From Candidatus Elarobacter sp. (GTDB lineage: Bacteria > Vulcanimicrobiota > Vulcanimicrobiia > Vulcanimicrobiales > Vulcanimicrobiaceae), in contig JASLGJ010000319.1 in assembly GCA_030150085.1 (NCBI GenBank), forward strand, positions 1-11,521: DNA of 11,521 nt, in the 5' to 3' direction. The notes beneath the pieces were generated by a model that did not search any database, had not been told where the DNA came from, and saw nothing but the letters and a program-made list of their open reading frames with translations. The translations under genes and the position numbers were made by a program. Positions 1 to 6,254 of this stretch are shown piece after piece (position 1 is the first letter of the stretch; the number at the start of each line of letters is the position of its first letter).

Positions 1-129
1 GGTGAAGGCGACCCGGTAGCCGGCCGCCGCCAGCGCGCGGGCGACGCCCCGGCCCAAGCCCGCGGCCGCGCCGGTCACCAAGGCCAGGCGGGCGGGCCGG
101 CGGTCCGGAGACTCGATCTGCGCGGGCAC
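1..129 (-). CDS. Short-chain dehydrogenase/reductase, N-terminal fragment
   Basis: The reverse strand reads in frame from a GTG at 129 to the window edge (43 residues). After a short leader it gives a beta strand ending in LALVTGAAAGLGRGVARAL, followed by AAAGYRVAF. TGAAAGLG fits the TGxxxGxG dinucleotide-binding motif that opens classical short-chain dehydrogenases (Rossmann fold, NAD(P)H-dependent oxidoreduction of alcohols and ketones), and the following helix and second strand are also typical. The catalytic YxxxK lies beyond the window, so the substrate cannot be judged. The GTG start is the only start codon I see between the upstream hairpin and the motif. It has only a weak AGG upstream, so the start is uncertain. 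It follows the stalk-protein gene on the same strand, but a strong hairpin lies between them, so it is probably a separate transcription unit. Confidence 0.72.
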   Translation of the reverse strand, partial: MPAQIESPDRRPARLALVTGAAAGLGRGVARALAAAGYRVAFT

Positions 130-145
130 GGCCTGTGGTGAGACG

Positions 146-178
146 CCGAGCGCGCCGGGCCCTGCCCGGCGCGCTCGG
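146..178 (-). terminator. Perfect 15-bp hairpin, likely terminator
   Basis: CCGAGCGCGCCGGGC at 146-160 is followed by a 3-nt loop and its exact reverse complement at 164-178. It begins 8 bp past the stop codon of the stalk-protein gene and lies upstream of the dehydrogenase start. There is no T tract on either side, so it is not a textbook intrinsic terminator. Its position and perfect stem make termination or mRNA 3'-end protection the most likely role. Confidence 0.6.
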
Positions 179-185
179 GACGGGG

Positions 186-1322
186 TCAGCGAACCGTGAG
201 CGTCTCCTGGACCGGGGTGCCCGAGGAGCCGGTGCGCGGGTCGGTCGCCAGGATCGCGAGCACGAGCTGGCTGCCCGAAGCCGCGCCGATGTTCACCTGC
301 TGGCTGAAGAGGCCGTTGCCGTCGGCGGTCACGTTGTAGGTCGCGCTGTTGTTCGCGGTGCCCGCGCCCAGCAGCGTGCCGATGATCCCGCCCAGCGTGG
401 TGGTCCGGCCGTTGGCATTGCCGACGCCGACCTGGATCGTGACCCGCGCGCCCGGCGTGGTCCGCCCGGACACGACGAACTGGTTGCCCACCGTGGCGCC
501 CTCGCCCGGCCGGACGTTGCTGATCTCGCCGGCGAGCGCGGTCGAGGTGCCCGACGTGAAGGCCCAGCTCCGGTTGAACGAGCCGCCCCGGTTGTCGGTC
601 CCCGAGACGTTCACCGTGTGGCGACCCGGCTGCAGGGGCGAGCGGGGGGCGTACAGGATGCCGGTCGTCGAGCGGGTCGACTCGTTGGTCACGTCGAGCC
701 CGTCGACGGTGACGTGGACGGTGTTGGGGTCGACCGTGCCGCCGCCGAAGGTCGCCTCGATCGTCGGCCGGCGCGAGGTCACCTCGGCGCCGCGCGCCGG
801 GGTCACGGTCGCCAGCGTGATCGCGCCGCCGCCGCGCCCGGCCTGGGGCACGGGGGTGATCGTCTGGCCCGCCGGGGCGGTGTTGCCCCCGCCGTTGGTG
901 CCCAGCGCGACGATGTTGTTCGCACCGTCGAAGTTGACGGTCGCGCCGAGGGCCTGCGAGACGAAGCGCAGCGGGACGTAGGTCGAGGCGCCGATGATGA
1001 ACGGCGCCACGTCGAGGGTCTGCTGCTGCCCGTCGACCGTGGCGGCCTGCGAGTTGATGTGCAGGCTGACCGTGTGGCCGCGGCCGGTGGCGTTGATCGT
1101 GCCGTTGGCGTAGACGACGGTCGCGCCCAGGTTTTCGAACACCCCGCGCAGCGGGACGAAGACGCGCCCGGCCCGCTCGGTCGGGGCGGGGTTGAGGGTC
1201 AGGGGATTGCCGTTGAGGGTGACGCTGACCGGCCCGGCGGCGAGCGCGGGGAGCGCGGCCGACGAAGCCAGCAGGGCCGTCGCGGCGAGCGCGGACAGGT
1301 GTCGCGTGGTGGTAGAAGCCAT
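186..1322 (-). CDS. Secreted protein with copper-amine-oxidase-N (stalk) domain and Ig-like domains
   Basis: The protein has 378 residues. Residues 1-29 form a signal peptide: basic start, Ala/Leu core, and a likely cut after LPALAA. Residues about 33-140 match the copper amine oxidase N-terminal-like (stalk) domain, seen as two similar halves, RVFVPLRGVFENLGATV (53-69) and STYVPLRFVSQALGATV (113-129). That domain occurs in many surface proteins without amine oxidase activity, and no oxidase domain is present here. A Gly-rich linker follows. Residues about 172-257 (TPARGAEV, VTVDGLDVT, HTVNVSGTDNRGG) and about 267-378 look like two bacterial Ig-like beta-sandwich domains. The protein is therefore probably exported and bound at the cell surface, perhaps binding polysaccharide or envelope; the ligand is unknown. 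It lies 71 bp downstream of the RND pump gene on the same strand. The ATG start follows GGAGG at 11 nt, but that GGAGG sits inside a hairpin. Confidence 0.85.
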   Translation of the reverse strand: MASTTTRHLSALAATALLASSAALPALAAGPVSVTLNGNPLTLNPAPTERAGRVFVPLRGVFENLGATVVYANGTINATGRGHTVSLHINSQAATVDGQQQTLDVAPFIIGASTYVPLRFVSQALGATVNFDGANNIVALGTNGGGNTAPAGQTITPVPQAGRGGGAITLATVTPARGAEVTSRRPTIEATFGGGTVDPNTVHVTVDGLDVTNESTRSTTGILYAPRSPLQPGRHTVNVSGTDNRGGSFNRSWAFTSGTSTALAGEISNVRPGEGATVGNQFVVSGRTTPGARVTIQVGVGNANGRTTTLGGIIGTLLGAGTANNSATYNVTADGNGLFSQQVNIGAASGSQLVLAILATDPRTGSSGTPVQETLTVR

Positions 1323-1330
1323 GAGTACGA

Positions 1331-1359
1331 GAACCTCCGGAGCGAGTTGCCGGAGGTTC
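1331..1359 (-). promoter_or_regulatory. Leader hairpin covering the Shine-Dalgarno of the stalk-protein gene
   Basis: GAACCTCCGG (1331-1340) and CCGGAGGTTC (1350-1359) are exact inverted repeats around a 9-nt loop. In the minus-strand transcript the 3' arm of the stem holds the GGAGG used by the gene starting at 1322, so folding would mask the ribosome site. This is seen directly. That it regulates translation is inference. Confidence 0.5.
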
Positions 1360-1368
1360 CCTTACCCG

Positions 1369-1386
1369 TTCTCAGGCATTTCTCAG
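1369..1386 (-). promoter_or_regulatory. Two direct repeats CTGAGAA, 11-nt period
   Basis: On the minus strand CTGAGAA occurs twice (1380-1386 and 1369-1375) at exactly one DNA-turn spacing, in the 71-bp gap between the RND stop and the stalk-protein start. Tandem half-sites at 11 nt are the usual layout for OmpR/PhoB-family response regulators. No regulator of that type is present in the window, so the identity of the binder is open. Confidence 0.35.
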
Positions 1387-1393
1387 ACTAAGG

Positions 1394-4300
1394 CTAGTCG
1401 CCCATCGCTCCGGCCGGGAGGCGAGGCCGGATGGCCTCGTCGTCGACCGCGGCCCGCTCGGCCCGGCGGGCGCGCCGGTCGGCGAACCAGCCCGAGACCC
1501 GGCCCACGGTCAGGTACACCGTCGGGACGAGGAACAGGGTCAGGAAGAGCGAGCTGAGCAGGCCGCCGATCAGCACGATACCCATCGACATGCGGATCTC
1601 GCCCCCCTCGGTGTGGCCCGTGGCGAGCGGCAGCATGCCGAACACCATCGCCGCGGTCGTCATGACGATCGGGCGCAGGCGCGTGCCGCCGGCCGTCACC
1701 AGCGCCTCGCCGTAGGTCAGGCCGCGCTTGCGCAGGGTGTTCGCGTAGTCCACCAGCAGGATGCCGTTCTTGGCGACGAGGCCGAAGAGCATGATGATCC
1801 CGATCGCCGAGAACAGGTTGATCGTCTGCCCGCTCAGCGCGAGCGCGAGCAGCGCGCCGATCAGCGCGACCGGGATCGAGAACATGATCACGAACGGCGT
1901 CAGGAACGAGCCGTACAGCACGACCATCAGCATGTAGATCAGCGCGAACGAGGTCACCAGCGCGAACGCCATGCTCTGGACGAACTCCATGAAGAACTGC
2001 GAGTCGCCCTGGGTCGCGAGCTGCACGCCCGCCGGGAGGAAGCCCGGCACCGCGAGCTGCTGGTTGACCTTGCCGATGATGTCGCCCAGCGTCGCGCCCT
2101 TCGAGCGGTCGAGGTCGCCCGTGACGCGCACCACGCGCTGGCGGTCGACGTGCTCGATCTTGGTCGGCGCGCGGTCCTCGACGAACGTCGCGACCGAGGC
2201 CAGCGGCACGAACGAGCCGTCGGTGGCGCGCACCGGGATGCGCTTGATCTGGTCGATCTCGTTCTTCTGCGCGATCGGGTACTGCACCCGAACGTCCACC
2301 AGGCCGTTCCAGGTGCGGATCTTGGTCGCCACCGCGCCGCCCACCGCGACGCGCGCCGCGGTCGCGGCCGCGCCGGGCGAGACGCCCAGCTCCGCCGCGC
2401 GGGCCGGGTCGATCTTCACGGTCAGGTGCGGAGCGGCCGTCTCGGCGCCGGTCTGCACGTTGACCGTGCCGGGAATCGAGCGCACGAACGCGGCCAGCTT
2501 GTCGGCGGCCTGGTCGATCGCGCCGTCGGGACCCGAGAGCGTGTACGAGATCGGCGAGCCGCTGCCGCCGCCGCCGCGCGACGAGACGGTCACCAGCGCG
2601 CCCTTGGCCAGCGGCGGGGCGACCTTGCGCAGCTGCTCGATCAGGTCGTCCTCGGAGCGGCGGTGGTCCTTCTGCAGCGTGACGTTCACGCGCCCGACGA
2701 ACCCGCCGTTGGTCGAGCCCCAGCCCGAAGGCTTCATGCCGCTCGTGCTGCGCACGGTGTCGACGAACGGCAGCTTCAGCGCGGCGCTGTCGATGCGGTC
2801 GATCGCGGCCTGGGTGGTGCCCAGCGGCGTGCCGGTCGGGAAGGTCAGGATCATCGAGACCTGGCCCTGCTTCTCGTCGGGCACGAACTCGCTCTGCACG
2901 CCGTGGTTGGTCAGCACGATCAGCATCAGCCCGCCCGCGGTCGCCAGGCAGACCAGGGCCGAGGCGACGGTCGCGCCGGCGTGCATGCCGGTGATGCGGA
3001 TGCCGCTCAGCCCGCGCCCGCGCAGGCTCAAGCTGCGCCCGCGCAGCAGCCGGCCCAGGCCGAAGCCCCAGACCAGCGCCACGACCGCGAGCACCACGTC
3101 GACCGCGGCCGCGCCCTGCATGGCCTGCTTGCCGGCGGCCAGGGTGAGCGAGTTGAGCACCAGCAGGAAGCTCAGCCAGAAGGTCATCCAGCGGTGGCGC
3201 AGCGCGAGCGGCAGGGCGCGGTCGCGGTACCACGCGGTGAGCCGCTCGAAGCCGGTCTGGAACCAGGCCAGGTAGCGCGGCGGCGCGGCGGAGCGCTTCT
3301 TGACCGACCACTTCGCGGCCAGCACCGGGGTCAGCGTGAACGAGACGAAGAGCGAGAACAGCGTCGCCACGGTGACGACGATGCCGAACTCCTTCATGTA
3401 CTCGCCCACGAACCCGCTCAGGAACGCCAGCGGCAGGAACACCACCACGTCGACCAGGGTGATCGCGATCGCCGCGCCGCCGATCTCGGTCCGCCCGCTG
3501 ATCGCCGCGTCGGCCGGCGCCTGTCCCATGTCGCGGTGGCGGGTGATGTTCTCGAGCACCACGATCGAGTCGTCGACCAGGATCCCGATGATCAGCGAGA
3601 GCCCCATCAGCGAGACGTTGTCCAGCGTCAGGTTGAGCGCGCGCATGGTGACGAACGTCGCCAGCAGCGAGCACGGGATGGCGACCATCACCACCACCGC
3701 GTTGCGCCAGGCGTGCAGGAACAGCATCAGCACCAGCGCGGTCAGGAAGATGCCCTCGAAGAGCGACTGGAACACGCCGTTGAGCGAGGCCTTGGTGTAG
3801 TCGGCCGGCGCGAACAGCTCGTGGAACTCGATCTGGGGGTAGCGCGCGGCGAGCTTCTTCATCTCGTCGCGCGCGACTTTGGTCGACGAGAGCTCGTCGG
3901 CGGTGATCGTGCGGCTGACGTCGACGACGAGGCCGGGCGAGCCGTTGATGTGCGAGACGCGGCGCTGCTCGGCGTGCCCGTCGACGACGGTCGCGACGTT
4001 GCCCACGGTGAGGTACTTCTGCGCGCCGTTGGGAACGGTCAGCGGGATCGCGGCGATCTCTTGCGCGGTGTTGACGTCGGCCCGGATCGAGACGTCGGTC
4101 TCGACCGTGGGGCGGTCGATGCGCCCGCCCGGAACGTTGGCGTTGTTGGCCGCGATGGCCGCGAAGATGTCCGCGAGCGAGGCGCCCGTGCCCATCAGGC
4201 GGATCGGGTCGGCGTAGACCTCGAACTCGCGCTGCGCGTCGCCGAAGAGCTGCGCGTCGGCCACGTTGGGGATGTGCTTGATCTCGGCCAGCACGCGGTC

Positions 4301-4771
4301 GTTCATCAGGTCGGCCAGGGCCGGCCCGGTCAGCGTCTTCGAGCCCACCGCGTAGGTCAGGATCGGATCCTCGGCGCCGTTCTTGTAGACGTTGGGCGGG
4401 TTGAGATCGGCCGGCATGTAGATGCGCGCGGTGTCGACCCGGCGCTGCACGTCGATCGCCGCGAAGTCGAGGTTGGTCCCGATCTTGAACTGCACCGCGA
4501 CGACCGCGCTGCCGTCCTGGGCCGTCGCGGTCATGTTGTCGAGGTGCTCGATCCCGTCGAGCTGGTCCTCGATCGGCTTGACGATCAGGCGCTCCATCTC
4601 GGCCGGCGAGGCGCCGGGGTAGCCGGCGAACACGATGACGATCGGGAACGCCACGTTGGGCTGAGCGTTCTTGCCGAGCTTGAAGAACGAGGCCGTGCCG
4701 AACACCGCCAGCGCGATGAAGAGCATGGCCACGATGATCGGGCGCTGGATGGAAAACCGCGTCAACCACAT
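1394..4771 (-). CDS. RND (AcrB/HAE1-type) multidrug efflux transporter with extra mid-protein hydrophobic pair
   Basis: An inner-membrane proton-driven exporter of 1125 residues. MWLTRFSIQRPIIVAML opens with TM1. The TM4 motif IGILVDDSIVVLEN holds the proton-relay Asp400 and Asp401. TM10 has FGLVAKNGILLVDYAN with the relay Lys1001, and SEFVPDEKQGQ (627-637) follows TM7 as in AcrB. Two large extracytoplasmic porter regions lie at about 30-340 and 630-930. AcrB is 1049 residues. The excess lies between TM6 (about 467-487) and TM7 (about 600-620), where residues about 527-547 and 553-575 form two additional hydrophobic stretches and a basic loop follows. The start chosen is the ATG just before the usual RWL-type opening; an upstream in-frame ATG at 4891 would add a 40-residue basic leader without homology and would overlap the tRNA terminator region. 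No membrane-fusion protein or TolC-like gene is adjacent, so partners must be encoded elsewhere. Substrate unknown. Confidence 0.93.
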   Translation of the reverse strand: MWLTRFSIQRPIIVAMLFIALAVFGTASFFKLGKNAQPNVAFPIVIVFAGYPGASPAEMERLIVKPIEDQLDGIEHLDNMTATAQDGSAVVAVQFKIGTNLDFAAIDVQRRVDTARIYMPADLNPPNVYKNGAEDPILTYAVGSKTLTGPALADLMNDRVLAEIKHIPNVADAQLFGDAQREFEVYADPIRLMGTGASLADIFAAIAANNANVPGGRIDRPTVETDVSIRADVNTAQEIAAIPLTVPNGAQKYLTVGNVATVVDGHAEQRRVSHINGSPGLVVDVSRTITADELSSTKVARDEMKKLAARYPQIEFHELFAPADYTKASLNGVFQSLFEGIFLTALVLMLFLHAWRNAVVVMVAIPCSLLATFVTMRALNLTLDNVSLMGLSLIIGILVDDSIVVLENITRHRDMGQAPADAAISGRTEIGGAAIAITLVDVVVFLPLAFLSGFVGEYMKEFGIVVTVATLFSLFVSFTLTPVLAAKWSVKKRSAAPPRYLAWFQTGFERLTAWYRDRALPLALRHRWMTFWLSFLLVLNSLTLAAGKQAMQGAAAVDVVLAVVALVWGFGLGRLLRGRSLSLRGRGLSGIRITGMHAGATVASALVCLATAGGLMLIVLTNHGVQSEFVPDEKQGQVSMILTFPTGTPLGTTQAAIDRIDSAALKLPFVDTVRSTSGMKPSGWGSTNGGFVGRVNVTLQKDHRRSEDDLIEQLRKVAPPLAKGALVTVSSRGGGGSGSPISYTLSGPDGAIDQAADKLAAFVRSIPGTVNVQTGAETAAPHLTVKIDPARAAELGVSPGAAATAARVAVGGAVATKIRTWNGLVDVRVQYPIAQKNEIDQIKRIPVRATDGSFVPLASVATFVEDRAPTKIEHVDRQRVVRVTGDLDRSKGATLGDIIGKVNQQLAVPGFLPAGVQLATQGDSQFFMEFVQSMAFALVTSFALIYMLMVVLYGSFLTPFVIMFSIPVALIGALLALALSGQTINLFSAIGIIMLFGLVAKNGILLVDYANTLRKRGLTYGEALVTAGGTRLRPIVMTTAAMVFGMLPLATGHTEGGEIRMSMGIVLIGGLLSSLFLTLFLVPTVYLTVGRVSGWFADRRARRAERAAVDDEAIRPRLPAGAMGD

Positions 4772-4907
4772 GGCGTGAGAACCGTCCTCTCGTCGGTTGC
4801 CCGGAACTACGACACGGGAGGGGGCGATGTTTCGCCCCCGTCTCCTAAATTTACCGTTGCTCGCCGACGGTCGCCCGCTCGAAGCGAGCAAGCTGCCGCC
4901 CGAGCAG
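4772..4907 (-). other. RND gene leader and promoter region
   Basis: This 136-bp stretch separates the tRNA terminator from the RND start, so the RND promoter must lie here. I see an AT-rich TAAATT on the minus strand near 4846-4853 that could be a -10, but no convincing -35. A strong hairpin (4820-4839) and a GGTTCTCA word (minus strand, 4776-4783) lie between it and the start. Confidence 0.4.
4820..4839 (-). promoter_or_regulatory. GC-rich leader hairpin upstream of the RND gene
   Basis: GGGGGCGA (4820-4827) and TCGCCCCC (4832-4839) form an 8-bp stem with a 4-nt loop, about 48 bp before the RND start. On the transcript no U tract follows, so simple attenuation is unlikely. An mRNA-structure or protein-binding role is possible but untested. 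Confidence 0.35.
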
Positions 4908-4934
4908 AAAAAAGGGCCCGTTCGAAACGGACCC
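4908..4934 (-). terminator. Intrinsic terminator of the tRNA-Leu gene
   Basis: On the minus strand the sequence reads GGGTCCGTT, a 3-nt loop TCG, AACGGGCCC, then TTTTTT. The stem is 9 bp with one G-U wobble. In the opposite direction that position is an A-C mismatch, so the element is better suited to terminate minus-strand transcripts. It begins about 10 nt after the encoded CCA of the tRNA. Confidence 0.85.
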
Positions 4935-4944
4935 TTTTTCGATA

Positions 4945-5031
4945 TGGTGCGCGAGACTGGACTCGAACCAGCACGAGGTTGCCCCCGCTAGCCCCTCAAG
5001 CTAGTGCGTCTACCAATTCCGCCACTCGCGC
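4945..5031 (-). tRNA. tRNA-Leu (anticodon GAG)
   Basis: The minus strand folds as a class II tRNA of 84 nt plus an encoded CCA. The acceptor stem is GCGCGAG (5031-5025) with CTCGCGC (4955-4949), with discriminator A at 4948 and CCA at 4947-4945. The anticodon stem is CTAGC/GCTAG with the 7-nt loop TTGAGGG, giving anticodon GAG (reads CUC and CUU). A long variable arm built from GGGGGCAACCTC and the T loop GGTTCGAGTCC are present. The long variable arm, discriminator A and GAG anticodon together identify leucine. It has its own promoter and terminator. Confidence 0.96.
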
Positions 5032-5073
5032 ACGGGGGCTCCGGTCCGCCGCAGCGGCCCGGACAACCAGGAG

Positions 5074-5102
5074 AGTGTAGGGCATCGGCGCGCCCCGCGC
5101 AA
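5074..5102 (-). promoter_or_regulatory. Sigma-70-type promoter for tRNA-Leu
   Basis: On the minus strand TTGCGC (5102-5097) is followed by exactly 17 nt and TACACT (5079-5074). Each box keeps the strongest consensus bases. The predicted start of transcription is near 5067, giving a leader of about 36 nt before the tRNA. A 6-bp inverted repeat (CGCCCC 5091-5096 / GGGGCG 5103-5108) overlaps the -35 and may help end transcription of the upstream oxidoreductase operon. Confidence 0.6.
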
Positions 5103-5115
5103 GGGGCGGAAAAGG

Positions 5116-5580
5116 TCAGGCGGCGGGCTTGTCGCCCAGGAGCGCACCGATCTTGTCGTGCAGGCGCTCGAAGCCGCGGTCGCCGGCCTGGCGGTGGACC
5201 AGCTTGCCCTCGCGGTCGAAGACGTAGTACGCCGGAACGAACTGGTTCTCGAAGCGCTGGACGAGGGTGTGGTCGTTGTCGATCGCCAGCGGCCAGGTGA
5301 TGTGCATGGCGTTCTTGGCGTCCTCGGCGACCTTGGCCACGTCGAGCTCCTCGGGGCCGCGCGGCTGGTGGACCGCGATGACCTCCAGGCCGCGCGGGCC
5401 GTACTCGGCCTGCCACTTCGCCACTTCCTCGGCGACGTTGTGGCAGATGTAGCAGCTCACCGACCAGAAGTGGACGAGCCGCGGTTTGCCCGCGAGCTCG
5501 TCCGGCTTCGGTTCGCCGCCGTTGACCCAGGTCGCGACGCCGTCGAGCGACGGCATGTCGGAGCCCGTGCGAAGCGGCAC
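5116..5580 (-). CDS. Cytoplasmic YkuV-like thiol-disulfide oxidoreductase (thioredoxin fold)
   Basis: A thioredoxin-fold protein of 154 residues. HFWSVSCYICHNV carries the CxxC redox pair Cys43/Cys46, and FVPAYYVFDREGKL (114-127) carries the usual cis-proline, Pro116. There is no signal peptide or membrane anchor, so unlike TlpA/ResA it should act in the cytoplasm. Its pattern (N-terminal WLNG-like stretch, HFWSxSCxxC, IAVHxPR, FENxFVPAYYVFD) closely resembles B. subtilis YkuV as I recall it. The likely role is reduction of disulfides. Because its GTG start lies only 6 bp after the peroxiredoxin stop, it may be the reductant for that enzyme or for MsrB; this is inference. A GGAG lies 11 nt before the GTG. 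An ATG at 5556 is an alternative start but has no ribosome site and would remove the first conserved residues. Confidence 0.85.
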   Translation of the reverse strand: MPLRTGSDMPSLDGVATWVNGGEPKPDELAGKPRLVHFWSVSCYICHNVAEEVAKWQAEYGPRGLEVIAVHQPRGPEELDVAKVAEDAKNAMHITWPLAIDNDHTLVQRFENQFVPAYYVFDREGKLVHRQAGDRGFERLHDKIGALLGDKPAA

Positions 5581-5586
5581 GGCCGG

Positions 5587-6144
5587 TTAGGCTCCGACCG
5601 TGAGGAGCTGCTTGCCGGGGGTCCAGTCGGCCGGGCACAGCCCGCCGGTCTGGAGCGCCTCGAGGACGCGCAGGGTCTCCTCGGACGAGCGGCCGACGTT
5701 GTCGGCCGTCACGACCGCGTAGCGCAGCACGCCGTCGGGATCGATGATGAACAGGCCGCGCTGGGCCGCGCCGCTGGCCTCGTCGAGCACGCCGTACGCG
5801 CGGGCGACTTCCTTGGTGAAGTCGGCGACGAGCGGATACTTGGTGCCGGCGATGCCGTTCTTCTCACGGGGCGTGTTGAGCCAGGCCCAGTGCGAGTGGA
5901 CGCTGTCCGTCGACGCGCCGAGCACCTCGGTGTCGAGGCCCAGGAACTGGTCGTAGTGGTCCGAGAGCGCCGTGATCTCGGTCGGGCACACGAACGTGAA
6001 GTCCAGGGGGTAGAAGAAAAAGATCAGCCACTTGCCTCGGTAGTCCGACAAGCTGATCTCTTTGCCGAGATCCTTGGCGCTGGTGGCGCCCTTCGTCGAC
6101 GGGAGCGTGAACGCGGGAGCGGGCTGACCGACCTTCGCTAACAA
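5587..6144 (-). CDS. Typical 2-Cys peroxiredoxin (AhpC/Prx1 type)
   Basis: A 185-residue peroxidase that reduces hydrogen peroxide and organic peroxides in the cytoplasm. LDFTFVCPTE holds the peroxidatic Cys53 with Thr50, and GLCPADW holds the resolving Cys170. Arg129 in AQRGLFIIDP matches the active-site arginine. The usual GGLG motif and C-terminal YF tail of over-oxidation-sensitive eukaryotic forms are absent, so the enzyme is expected to be robust, as is common in bacteria. The start is a TTG, supported by an excellent GGAGG eight nt upstream; no other start fits. It is the first gene of a two-gene leftward operon with the YkuV-like protein and diverges from the PerR-like regulator, whose operator-like palindrome covers its probable -10 (TATACT). 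No AhpF gene is present, so electrons probably come from thioredoxin-type partners. Confidence 0.95.
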   Translation of the reverse strand: MLAKVGQPAPAFTLPSTKGATSAKDLGKEISLSDYRGKWLIFFFYPLDFTFVCPTEITALSDHYDQFLGLDTEVLGASTDSVHSHWAWLNTPREKNGIAGTKYPLVADFTKEVARAYGVLDEASGAAQRGLFIIDPDGVLRYAVVTADNVGRSSEETLRVLEALQTGGLCPADWTPGKQLLTVGA

Positions 6145-6164
6145 CTGATATTCCTCCGATACTC

Positions 6165-6193
6165 TTGCTATGGGAGCGGGTTCTCAGTATAGT
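6165..6193 (+). promoter_or_regulatory. Promoter of the PerR-like gene
   Basis: TTGCTA (6165-6170), a 17-nt spacer and TATAGT (6188-6193) form a good sigma-70-type promoter with expected start near 6200. The -10 lies inside the inverted repeat at 6179-6213, which suggests autoregulation. Confidence 0.6.
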
Positions 6194-6213
6194 GAACACT
6201 GAAACTGAGAACC
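6179..6213. promoter_or_regulatory. Palindromic operator candidate between peroxiredoxin and PerR-like genes
   Basis: GGTTCTCAGT (6179-6188) and ACTGAGAACC (6204-6213) are exact inverted repeats with a 15-bp spacer, and the spacer itself contains AGTG-AA-CACT (6191-6200). It does not match the AT-rich B. subtilis Per box, but its position over the divergent promoters next to a PerR-like gene makes it the best candidate binding site for that protein. This is inference. Confidence 0.6.
6186..6191 (-). promoter_or_regulatory. Probable -10 of the peroxiredoxin operon
   Basis: The minus strand reads TATACT here, overlapping the TATAGT of the opposite promoter. I do not find a good -35 at 16-18 nt, which would fit a promoter that needs an activator or is weak. 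The resulting leader to the TTG start would be about 35 nt. Confidence 0.35.
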
Positions 6214-6254
6214 GGTTTCACTCCGCTTCCGGAGGCTACCCCATCCCGAACCCC

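Noticed and set aside
135..1391. Plus-strand frame of 418 codons opposite the stalk protein
   Set aside because: Low-complexity Arg/Gly/Ala composition and no motif; the opposite strand has a signal peptide and clear domains.
1383..4769. Second long minus-strand frame overlapping the RND gene
   Set aside because: A shifted frame of the same DNA, extremely rich in Arg, Ala and Gly, without membrane segments.
1613..5080. Very long plus-strand open frame (1155 codons) opposite the RND gene
   Set aside because: It is the mirror of a well-supported RND coding sequence, has a composition dominated by Arg, His, Asp and Gln, shows no domain, and runs through the tRNA gene. Long antisense frames are expected at this GC content.
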